From an uncultured Muribaculaceae bacterium (GTDB lineage Bacteria; Bacteroidota; Bacteroidia; Bacteroidales; Muribaculaceae), in NCBI GenBank assembly GCA_947173755.1, contig CAMWGM010000091.1, positions 1-6,394 of the forward strand: DNA of 6,394 nucleotides, given 5' to 3'. The notes under the pieces are model-generated. The model saw only the letters and a program-made list of their open reading frames with translations. It had not been told where the DNA came from and ran no database searches. Shown one piece after another: positions 1-6,394 of the stretch. Position numbers and translations under genes: made by a program. Each line of letters opens with the position of its first letter. Position 1 is the stretch's first letter.

Positions 1-3000
1 AAGAAAATTTTTTTCTGAGGCATCCGGTATTGGCAATCGTCCTGGCAGTGATCATCCTGATAGTGGGTCTCATCTGGCTCAAAATGCTGCCGATCGACCA
101 GTATCCCGGGATCGTGCCTCCTGTCGTGAGGATAAGCGCTTCCTATCCGGGCGCCGACGCATCGACCGTCACGCAGGCAGTGGCAACACCGATCGAACAG
201 GAACTGAACGGCACGCCGGGCATGATCTACATGTCGTCGACGAGTTCGAATTCGGGCGGATTTACTGCGCTGGTGACATTCGACATCGGAACAGATCCTG
301 AACTGGCGGCGGTAGATATCCAGAACCGTGTCAAGAAGGCGGAGTCGCGACTGCCGGCCGAAGTGGTGCAGAACGGAATATCGGTCGCCAAGGAGACGGC
401 CAACCGTCTGATGACCATAACTATCCAGTCGGACGACCCGAAGTTTGACGAGGTTTATCTGAGCAACTATACTACACTTAATGTGGTCGACCCGCTGAGA
501 CGTATCCCAGGAGTGGGGAGCCTCAGCAACGTGGGCAGTCGTTACTATGCCATGCAGATCTGGGTGCAGCCCGACAAACTGGCTGACCTCGGAATAACTG
601 TGCAGGATATACAGTCGGCGCTGAAGGATCAGAACAGAGAATCGGCGGCGGGAGCACTCGGGCAGGCACCGGCAACCGGTGTCGACATAACGATGCCGAT
701 CATTGCGAGAGGCCGACTTTCGTCGGTGTCGGAATTCGAGGAAATAGTGCTGAGGGCGAATGCCGACGGGTCGATAATCCGGCTCAAGGATGTGGCCAGA
801 GTGTCGCTCGAGGCCTCGAGCTATGCCACCGAGAGCGGCATAAACGGGGGGAATGCCGCTGTGCTCAACCTCAACATGCTCCCGGGCGCGAACGCGATGG
901 AGGTGGCCGCTGCCGTCAAAAAGGAGATGGCCGAGATCGCAAGGAATTTTCCGGAAGGGCTGACGTATGATATACCCTTCGACATGACGACTTACATCTC
1001 GGAGTCGATCCATCGTGTCTACCGCACATTTTTCGAAGCGTTGATACTGGTGATCATCGTGGTCTTTCTCTCGCTTCAGAACTGGCGCGCCGCCCTCATT
1101 CCGATCATCGCGGTCCCGATCTCTCTGATCGGTACATTCGGAGTGATGCTCATGTTCGGGTTCTCCCTCAACATGCTCACGTTGCTCGGCCTAATATTGG
1201 CGATAGGTATAGTGGTTGACGATGCGATTGTCGTGGTGGAGAATGTAGACCGCATCATGCACACGGAGAAACTGAGTCCTTTTGAAGCCACCGAAAAAGC
1301 CATGTCGAATCTCGGGAGCGCGCTGGTGGCTATGTCGCTTGTGTTGTGTGCGGTGTTTGTGCCGGTGAGTTTCCTGCCCGGCATAACAGGCCAGTTATAC
1401 AGACAGTTCACGGTGACCATCGCGGTGTCGGTGATCATCTCGACTATTGTAGCGCTGACGCTTACGCCGGTGATGTGTTCGAAACTGCTGCGTCCGTCGC
1501 AGCAAAGGAAAAAGAAGAGGATTTTCAGGCTTATCAACCTATGGCTCAATAAAGGCAACCGTATCTACGGGCATACGATCTCGCGTGCCATCCGCCACCC
1601 TCGCCGGGTGATGGCGGCATTCGGTCTGGCACTGGTTTTTATCTATCTGATGAACCATTTCATGCCCACCAGTTTCATGTCGCAGGAAGATCAGGGCTAT
1701 TTTACGGTTGAACTCGAATTGCCCGAAGGAGCGACCATAGAAAGAAGCCGCGCGGTCACCGACCGGGCCATGGCATATCTTATGGAGGATCCTGATGTGC
1801 AGTTTGTGCTCAATGTGACAGGTTCGTCGCCTCGTGTCGGTACAAACCAGGCCCACACGCAACTGACCGTCATCCTGAAACCGTGGGGCGAAAGAAAGTC
1901 TCACAGCATCGCGGAAGTCAAGAGCCGTATCCAGAAGGAACTCGAGAAGTATCCCGAAAGCAAGGTCTACATATTTTCTCCGGCCATCATCCCGGGTCTC
2001 GGCACCTCGGGTGGCTTCGAGATGGTGCTCGAGGCGCGCGGCGATGCGACCTATCAGGACCTTCAGAATGCCGTGGACACACTGCAGCACTATGCGTCGA
2101 TGACGAGAGCGATATCAGATTTCTCGACTTCGCTGCAGAGCGACATTCCTCAGTTGTTTTTTGAGGTTGACAGAGACCGTGCCAAGATGCAGGGGATTCC
2201 GGTCAGCGATATATTCTCGACCATGAAGGCGTTCACCGGGTCAATCTATGTGAACGATTTCAATATGTTCAACCGAATCTACCGTGTGTATATCCAGGCC
2301 GATGCCCAGTACAGGTCTAACCGCGAGAATCTCAATCTGTTTTTCGTTAGAGGTTCAAGCGGTACGATGGTTCCGATCTCGTCGCTGGGAAGTTCGCATT
2401 ACACCACCGGTCCCGGCACGATGGGACGATTCAATATGTTCAATTCTGTGGTTGTGACAGGCGAGGCGGCCTCGGGTTACAGCACGGGCGAGGCGATGAA
2501 CGAACTTCAGGAGATTGTGGAGAAGCATCTGCCCGAAAATATCGGGATAGAGTGGAGCGGACTCTCCTATCAGCAGAAGCATGAGAGCGGCAACACGGGA
2601 GCGATCCTGGGACTTGCTCTGCTCTTCGTGTTCCTCGTGCTGGCAGCGCAATATGAGAGCTGGAGCGTCCCGATCGCAGTGATCCTGTCGCTGCCAATTG
2701 CCGGAGTCGGGGCTTATCTGGGCATCTGGATCTGCGGACTGGAGAATAACATCTACTTCCAGATCGGGCTCGTGATGCTGATAGGTCTTGTGGCAAAGAA
2801 TGCCATCCTCATTGTCGAATTCGCCAAGGAGGAGGTTGAGAAAGGTGTCGACGCCCGGCATGCGGCGCTGACTGCGGCGCGGCTCAGATTCCGGCCGATT
2901 GTCATGACATCGCTGGCATTCATGCTCGGACTTCTACCGCTTCTCTTCGCTTCGGGGCCCGGCTCGGCTGCACGGCGCGACATAGGTACGGGAGTGTTTT

Positions 3001-3092
3001 TCGGAATGCTTGTGGCAATCACCGTGGGTATAGTTTTCGTGCCGTTCTTCTTTGTGATGATCGATAAACTAAAAAGGAAACGAAACAGATGA
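1..3092 (+). CDS. RND multidrug efflux permease, HAE1/AcrB family (5' end just outside window)
   Basis: Inner-membrane proton/drug antiporter of a tripartite efflux pump. The frame is open to the window edge (first full codon at 3) and the residues before the TTG at 30 read ENFFLRHPV, matching the AcrB start (PNFFIDRPI). TTG 30 is therefore an internal codon, and probably only the initiator and one or two residues are missing. Numbering from TTG 30 as residue 1: TM1 about 1-19, first porter/docking half, TM2-6 about 336-483, TM7 about 530-547, second porter/docking half, TM8-12 about 860-1011. The proton-relay residues are all present: D397-D398 in GIVVDDAIVVVENV (AcrB D407/D408), K923 in GLVAKNAILIVEF (K940), R953 and T960 in RFRPIVMT (R971, T978). 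The QNRESAAG and VNDF motifs are also typical. Length, about 1030 residues, is close to AcrB (1049). All six phenylalanines of the AcrB distal pocket appear replaced, so the substrate is uncertain. The stop overlaps the outer-membrane gene. The family call is very secure; drug specificity is not. Confidence 0.96.
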   Translation, partial: ENFFLRHPVLAIVLAVIILIVGLIWLKMLPIDQYPGIVPPVVRISASYPGADASTVTQAVATPIEQELNGTPGMIYMSSTSSNSGGFTALVTFDIGTDPELAAVDIQNRVKKAESRLPAEVVQNGISVAKETANRLMTITIQSDDPKFDEVYLSNYTTLNVVDPLRRIPGVGSLSNVGSRYYAMQIWVQPDKLADLGITVQDIQSALKDQNRESAAGALGQAPATGVDITMPIIARGRLSSVSEFEEIVLRANADGSIIRLKDVARVSLEASSYATESGINGGNAAVLNLNMLPGANAMEVAAAVKKEMAEIARNFPEGLTYDIPFDMTTYISESIHRVYRTFFEALILVIIVVFLSLQNWRAALIPIIAVPISLIGTFGVMLMFGFSLNMLTLLGLILAIGIVVDDAIVVVENVDRIMHTEKLSPFEATEKAMSNLGSALVAMSLVLCAVFVPVSFLPGITGQLYRQFTVTIAVSVIISTIVALTLTPVMCSKLLRPSQQRKKKRIFRLINLWLNKGNRIYGHTISRAIRHPRRVMAAFGLALVFIYLMNHFMPTSFMSQEDQGYFTVELELPEGATIERSRAVTDRAMAYLMEDPDVQFVLNVTGSSPRVGTNQAHTQLTVILKPWGERKSHSIAEVKSRIQKELEKYPESKVYIFSPAIIPGLGTSGGFEMVLEARGDATYQDLQNAVDTLQHYASMTRAISDFSTSLQSDIPQLFFEVDRDRAKMQGIPVSDIFSTMKAFTGSIYVNDFNMFNRIYRVYIQADAQYRSNRENLNLFFVRGSSGTMVPISSLGSSHYTTGPGTMGRFNMFNSVVVTGEAASGYSTGEAMNELQEIVEKHLPENIGIEWSGLSYQQKHESGNTGAILGLALLFVFLVLAAQYESWSVPIAVILSLPIAGVGAYLGIWICGLENNIYFQIGLVMLIGLVAKNAILIVEFAKEEVEKGVDARHAALTAARLRFRPIVMTSLAFMLGLLPLLFASGPGSAARRDIGTGVFFGMLVAITVGIVFVPFFFVMIDKLKRKRNR
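3074..3079 (+). promoter_or_regulatory. Weak Shine-Dalgarno-like site for the outer-membrane factor gene
   Basis: AAGGAA lies nine bases before the ATG at 3089, inside the last codons of the RND gene. It could help reinitiation by ribosomes ending on the overlapping RND stop. Bacteroidota generally depend little on Shine-Dalgarno pairing, so its role is an inference. Confidence 0.35.
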
Positions 3093-4471
3093 AACGATAT
3101 ATATTGTTGTGTTTGTCGGCGGTGTGGCTGTTGACCGCGGGATGCTCGGGCGTCAGAAACCTGACGAAGCCTGACGCCGCCATGCCCGAAAGTTTTGCTC
3201 TCGGACTCGAAAGCGACTCGGCGTGTCTGGCTGACATGGCATGGTGGAAATTCTATTCCGACAGTACGCTCAGCCGGTTTATCGCCCGCGCGCTCGACAA
3301 TAACCGCGATCTGCTCACAGCGGCATCGAGGGTAGAGCAGATGAGGGAGATGTTCGGCGTAGACAAGGCTGCTTTGTTTCCGATGGTGAACGGTACTGCC
3401 TATGCCAACGACGAGACGAACGATTACTCCGGCTCCGGCATCACTCATGACCGCGAGATTGGCCTTAAACTCAACATCTCGTGGGAGATGAATCTGCTCG
3501 GCTCGCTGGTGTGGGCCCGAAAGAGAGGAAAGTCAAATTTCGTCGCGTCAGCCGAGGATTACAAGGCGATGAGAGTGTCACTGATCGCCCGGACAGCCGA
3601 GGCTTATTACAGGCTCGTGGCTCTTGAAAACGAACTGTCGATCATCCGCCGGACGGTGGCATCGAGAAAGGAGTCACTCAGGATGGCGAAGATCCGTTTC
3701 GAAGGTGGTCTGACCTCCGAGACAGTTTATCAGCAGGCGATGGTGGAATATTCGTCGGCTGCATCGCTTGTGCCTAATCTCGAGCGACAGATCAACACGG
3801 CGCGCAATGCTCTGACTCTTCTGATGGGTGAATTTCCTCAGGACTCATTATCGATAGGAGCCAAGCATCTGTCGCCGATCAGGATAGAAAAATTGCCGGT
3901 CGGAGTGCCTTCGGGACTTCTGCAACGCCGTCCTGACATAAAGGCAGCGCAGCAACGGCTGGCTAGCGCGCTGGCTAATGTTGGCGTTACTTATGCCGAC
4001 CGTTTCCCGTCGCTTCAGTTGGGTTTCACGCCCGGATTTGAAAACAATGAACTTACGAAGTTTCTGCAATCGCCGTTCACGTTTATAGTAGGTACGGTGG
4101 CGGGGCCGGTGTTTGATTTCGGGAAACGCAAACATCGCTACAAGGCTGCCATCGCCGAGTATGAACAGAGCCGCCTGCAGTATGAAAAGACCGTGATTCA
4201 GGCGTTCACCGAGGTCAACTCTGCCATCAGCACCTATATGGAGGCCCAGAGGTCGAGCGTGCTCAAGGTCAACCTGTGTGAGGCGGCTGCGAAATATAAT
4301 CACCTGGCACGATTGCAATATAACGCGGGAACGCTGAATTATATAGATGTGCTTGACGCGCAGCGACGCTTCTTCGACGCACAGATCGACGAGAGCAATG
4401 CCATCAGGGACGAGTATCTGGCACTGATCAACCTTTATAAAGTGCTCGGAGGGGGCTGGCAACTCGACTGA
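3089..4471 (+). CDS. Outer-membrane efflux lipoprotein, OprM/NodT family (TolC-like)
   Basis: Outer-membrane channel of the RND pump, forming a trimeric barrel and periplasmic tunnel. The N-terminus is a lipoprotein signal peptide: MKRY, a hydrophobic stretch, then LTAGC with the lipidated cysteine at residue 19. The +2 to +5 residues (SGVR) lack the acidic or K-D/E pattern of Bacteroidota surface-export signals, so the anchor probably faces the periplasm. The mature protein shows the two repeated OEP halves. The first opens with WWKFYSDSTLSRFIARAL then NNRDLLTAASRVEQMR. The second opens with LLQRRPDIKAAQQRL (residues 277-291), the family's RPDI motif. The C-terminal half ends with the usual helix LQYNAGTLNYIDVLDAQRR. 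The 460-residue length is normal for the family. ATG 3089 is chosen because it directly starts the signal peptide and overlaps the RND stop by four bases (ATGA), indicating translational coupling in one operon. No intrinsic terminator follows. Family call secure; partner assignment rests on gene order. Confidence 0.95.
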   Translation: MKRYILLCLSAVWLLTAGCSGVRNLTKPDAAMPESFALGLESDSACLADMAWWKFYSDSTLSRFIARALDNNRDLLTAASRVEQMREMFGVDKAALFPMVNGTAYANDETNDYSGSGITHDREIGLKLNISWEMNLLGSLVWARKRGKSNFVASAEDYKAMRVSLIARTAEAYYRLVALENELSIIRRTVASRKESLRMAKIRFEGGLTSETVYQQAMVEYSSAASLVPNLERQINTARNALTLLMGEFPQDSLSIGAKHLSPIRIEKLPVGVPSGLLQRRPDIKAAQQRLASALANVGVTYADRFPSLQLGFTPGFENNELTKFLQSPFTFIVGTVAGPVFDFGKRKHRYKAAIAEYEQSRLQYEKTVIQAFTEVNSAISTYMEAQRSSVLKVNLCEAAAKYNHLARLQYNAGTLNYIDVLDAQRRFFDAQIDESNAIRDEYLALINLYKVLGGGWQLD

Positions 4472-4514
4472 ATGCGCCGGCACGGGGACGATTTGCCCGC
4501 AAAACTCATGGCAG

Positions 4515-4547
4515 ATTGCAGATTTTGAGGAATTTTTAGTAACTTTG
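4515..4547 (+). promoter_or_regulatory. Bacteroidota-type promoter for the MFS transporter gene
   Basis: The -7 box TAACTTTG at 4540-4547 matches the Bacteroidota consensus TAnnTTTG exactly. A partial -33 element, ATTG at 4515-4518 (consensus TTTG), lies 21 bases upstream, which is acceptable spacing. Transcription would start near 4552-4556, giving a leader of about 25 bases. That leader is A-rich (AATCAAAATG at the start codon) and lacks a Shine-Dalgarno, as is usual in the phylum. The promoter indicates that the MFS gene is transcribed separately from the efflux operon, although read-through is possible because no terminator is visible between them. The rest of the 106-base gap (4472-4577) shows nothing else I can support. 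Confidence 0.75.
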
Positions 4548-4577
4548 CAGCCAAAATCTTAACCAATCATAATCAAA

Positions 4578-6287
4578 ATGCAACCAACAGCCACACCGAG
4601 AGCCGCGACGGCTCTCAACGATCAGTCATGGGCGCGATGGACGGCGCTCGGTCTGCTGGCGTTCGCGATGTTCTGTTCCTACATCTTCATGGACATCCTT
4701 TCGCCGATCAAGGATCTCCTGCAGTCGGAAAAGGGCTGGGATTCCACCGCCTTCGGCACGATGCAGGGATCGGAAACCTTCCTCAACGTCTTTATCTTCT
4801 TCCTTATTTTCGCGGGTATCATTCTCGACAAGATGGGCGTGCGTTTCACGGCCGTTCTTTCGGGTGCCGTGATGCTGATAGGAGCCACCATCAACTGGTA
4901 TGCGCTCACCGATGCTTTCGAAGGATCTTCGCTCGATGTCTGGTTTACAAATCATCTCAATTATATCCCTGTTTTTGACGAACTTGGAATTTCTCCTTTC
5001 TATAAGGGGATGCCTGCATCGGCAAAATTCTCTGCCGTGGGATTCATGATTTTCGGATGCGGTGTCGAAATGGCCGGTATCACCGTGAGCCGCGGTATTG
5101 TGAAGTGGTTCAAGGGTCGTGAGATGGCGCTTGCGATGGGTTCGGAGATGGCACTTGCCCGACTGGGTGTCGCAACATGTATGATCTTCTCGCCTATGTT
5201 CGCCACATTGGGTGGCGTCGTGTCGGTGTCGCGTTCGGTGGCTTTCGGCGTGGTGCTCCTGATGATCGCTCTGATCATGTTCATCGTCTATTTCTTCATG
5301 GACAAGAAGCTCGATTCGCAGACCGGGGCAGAGGAGGAGAAGGATGATCCCTTCCAGATCAAGGATCTCGGAAAGATCCTCACTTCGTCGGGCTTCTGGC
5401 TTGTGGCTCTGCTGTGCGTGCTCTATTATTCGGCTATCTTCCCCTTCCAGAAGTATGCGGTCAATATGCTTCAGTGCAATCTCAGTTTCACCGATGTCGC
5501 TCCTGACTCTTTCTGGGCCTCAGACACGGTGGTGGCCGTGCAATATGTTATCATGATCGTCGTGGCTGCCTGCGCTTTCGCAAGCAATTTCTCCAAGAAC
5601 AAAGTTGCCAAATACGGGCTGATGGCCGTGGCTATAGTGGCTTTGGTCGCATTCTGCGTCATGGGCTACAAGCGTCAGAGCGCCTCGACCATTTTCGCGG
5701 TCTTCCCGCTGCTGGCGGTCGGTATCACACCGATTCTCGGTAACTATGTCGATCATAAGGGTAAGGCAGCCACCATGCTCGTGGTGGGCTCGCTGCTGCT
5801 TATAGCCTGTCACCTGACATTCGCTTTCATTCTTCCGCAGTTCAAGAATTCTCCGCTCGGAGGCGTAACGATCGCTTATCTGACCATCCTCGTGCTCGGC
5901 GCATCTTTCTCGCTCGTGCCTGCATCACTCTGGCCGAGCGTGCCGAAACTTGTCGACTCGAAGATCATCGGATCGGCCTATGCGGTGATCTTCTGGATCC
6001 AGAATATCGGTCTGTGGCTTTTCCCGCTTCTGATCGGTAAGGTGCTCGACAATACCAATCCCGACATAGTCACTGCCGTGGCCAACGGCACGATGACACC
6101 CGAGGAGGCATCGGTAAGTTATAATTACACCGCACCGCTGGTCATGCTGGCGTGTCTCGGTGGGGCAGCGCTCATCATCGGTCTTATTCTCAAGGTGATC
6201 GACCGTAAGAAGGGACTTGGTCTCGAATTGCCTAACGTCGTCACTCCGTCCACCGAAGAAGCTGAAATCCTGTCGGCCGAAGAATAA
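4578..6287 (+). CDS. Major facilitator superfamily transporter, MFSD1-like, with two extra helices
   Basis: Inner-membrane secondary transporter, substrate not known. ATG 4578 is the only start available: an in-frame TAA sits at 4560-4562 and the promoter's leader ends here. The N-terminal half has six likely helices (about 22-41, 66-83, 91-109, 152-170, 183-206, 220-241), with MFS motif A between the second and third (GIILDKMGVR, G80, D84, G87, R89). A segment with KWFKGREMALAMG and ARLG (176-197) resembles MFSD1-type carriers. An acidic linker (AEEEKDD, 251-257) joins the halves. The C-terminal half has helices about 272-293, 317-336, 343-363, 370-390, 397-416, 427-447, 459-483 and 521-541, with a second motif-A-like turn NYVDHKGK (389-396). 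That makes about 14 helices instead of 12; the pair at 317-363 looks inserted between canonical TM7 and TM8. At 569 residues it is longer than a typical 400-450 residue MFS protein. E164 and R195 could form a charged substrate site, so a peptide or dipeptide carrier is possible. The superfamily is certain; the substrate is speculative. Confidence 0.93.
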   Translation: MQPTATPRAATALNDQSWARWTALGLLAFAMFCSYIFMDILSPIKDLLQSEKGWDSTAFGTMQGSETFLNVFIFFLIFAGIILDKMGVRFTAVLSGAVMLIGATINWYALTDAFEGSSLDVWFTNHLNYIPVFDELGISPFYKGMPASAKFSAVGFMIFGCGVEMAGITVSRGIVKWFKGREMALAMGSEMALARLGVATCMIFSPMFATLGGVVSVSRSVAFGVVLLMIALIMFIVYFFMDKKLDSQTGAEEEKDDPFQIKDLGKILTSSGFWLVALLCVLYYSAIFPFQKYAVNMLQCNLSFTDVAPDSFWASDTVVAVQYVIMIVVAACAFASNFSKNKVAKYGLMAVAIVALVAFCVMGYKRQSASTIFAVFPLLAVGITPILGNYVDHKGKAATMLVVGSLLLIACHLTFAFILPQFKNSPLGGVTIAYLTILVLGASFSLVPASLWPSVPKLVDSKIIGSAYAVIFWIQNIGLWLFPLLIGKVLDNTNPDIVTAVANGTMTPEEASVSYNYTAPLVMLACLGGAALIIGLILKVIDRKKGLGLELPNVVTPSTEEAEILSAEE

Positions 6288-6307
6288 CATCCGTTATAAA
6301 AGTTTTC

Positions 6308-6350
6308 GTTCCCCCTCAGCCGGACCATCATCCGCCGGCTGAGGGGGAAC
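6308..6350 (+). terminator. Perfect 16-bp hairpin after the MFS gene, probable transcription terminator
   Basis: The arm GTTCCCCCTCAGCCGG (6308-6323) is perfectly complementary to 6335-6350, with an 11-base loop (6324-6334). It starts 20 bases after the stop codon. The stem is very GC-rich and would fold strongly. The 3' flank (CTGTGTCCAA) is not U-rich, so it is not a textbook intrinsic terminator; it may also act as an RNA 3'-end stabiliser. On the opposite strand the flank reads GAAAACTTTT, also not a clean U-tract. Position and strength support a role at the end of the transcript. Confidence 0.6.
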
Positions 6351-6365
6351 CTGTGTCCAAGGATA

Positions 6366-6379
6366 TTGTAATTTTACAA
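6366..6379 (+). promoter_or_regulatory. Inverted repeat and possible promoter before a putative next gene
   Basis: TTGTAA-TT-TTACAA forms a perfect 6-bp inverted repeat with a two-base spacer. It overlaps TAATTTTA (6369-6376), a one-mismatch version of the Bacteroidota -7 box. No convincing -33 element is seen upstream. An ATG at 6391-6393, preceded by the A-rich AAAAAGAGTAAAA, may start a further + strand gene, but only four bases of it are visible. This could be an operator-promoter pair or simply AT-rich chance. Confidence 0.3.
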
Positions 6380-6394
6380 AAAGAGTAAAAATGT

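Noticed and set aside
30..32. TTG as the start codon of the RND permease
   Set aside because: In-frame residues before it match the conserved N-terminus of AcrB-type pumps, so the gene begins upstream of the window.
2753..3448. 231-codon open frame on the minus strand across the RND/outer-membrane gene junction
   Set aside because: It lies opposite two well-supported genes, its translation has no recognisable domain, and such antisense frames are common in GC-rich coding DNA.
3848..4483. 211-codon open frame on the minus strand opposite the outer-membrane gene
   Set aside because: It is a shadow of the OprM-like coding sequence; no family features, signal or promoter seen.
4483..4499. Possible terminator CGGG...CCCG after the outer-membrane gene
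   Set aside because: Only four paired bases around a nine-base loop and no U-tract; too weak to call.
4524..4527. TTTG as the -33 element of the MFS promoter
   Set aside because: It is only 12 bases from the -7 box, too close; ATTG at 4515-4518 has proper spacing.
1..6394. Mobile element, CRISPR, tRNA or toxin-antitoxin content
   Set aside because: No transposase or integrase, direct-repeat array, tRNA fold or small paired ORFs were seen; gaps between genes are only about 105 bases.

Overview
The window looks like a chromosomal segment of a gut-type Bacteroidota (Bacteroidales) bacterium. The evidence is the promoter TAACTTTG in front of the third gene (Bacteroidota consensus TAnnTTTG), A-rich leaders without a strong Shine-Dalgarno, and a protein content typical of the order. 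The moderately high GC would fit a family such as Muribaculaceae, but that placement is an inference. All three genes lie on the + strand, and I see no tRNA, rRNA, CRISPR array, insertion sequence or phage gene.

Bases 1-4471 hold the end of a tripartite drug-efflux operon. First comes an almost complete RND inner-membrane pump of the HAE1/AcrB family (1-3092). Its reading frame is open to the left edge, so the true start lies just outside. It overlaps by four bases (ATGA) an OprM/TolC-like outer-membrane lipoprotein (3089-4471). The periplasmic adaptor (AcrA-like) that would complete the complex is not in the window and is expected immediately upstream. Together the proteins would form a proton-driven channel from inner membrane and periplasm to the exterior.

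Bases 4472-4577 are a 106-base gap with a clear Bacteroidota promoter. It drives a separate unit, a 569-residue major facilitator superfamily transporter (4578-6287). Its WFKGRE and ARLG motifs resemble MFSD1-type carriers, and it appears to have two extra membrane helices in its C-terminal half. After its stop, a perfect 16-bp hairpin (6308-6350) probably ends the transcript. The last 30 bases hold a small inverted repeat and an ATG that may start another gene.

This is mostly ordinary transport gene content, and I found no convincing new system. The points most worth a second look are the RND pump's lack of every phenylalanine of the AcrB distal-pocket trap, the extra helix pair and possible dipeptide-carrier signature of the MFS protein, and the strong hairpin that lacks a U-tract.
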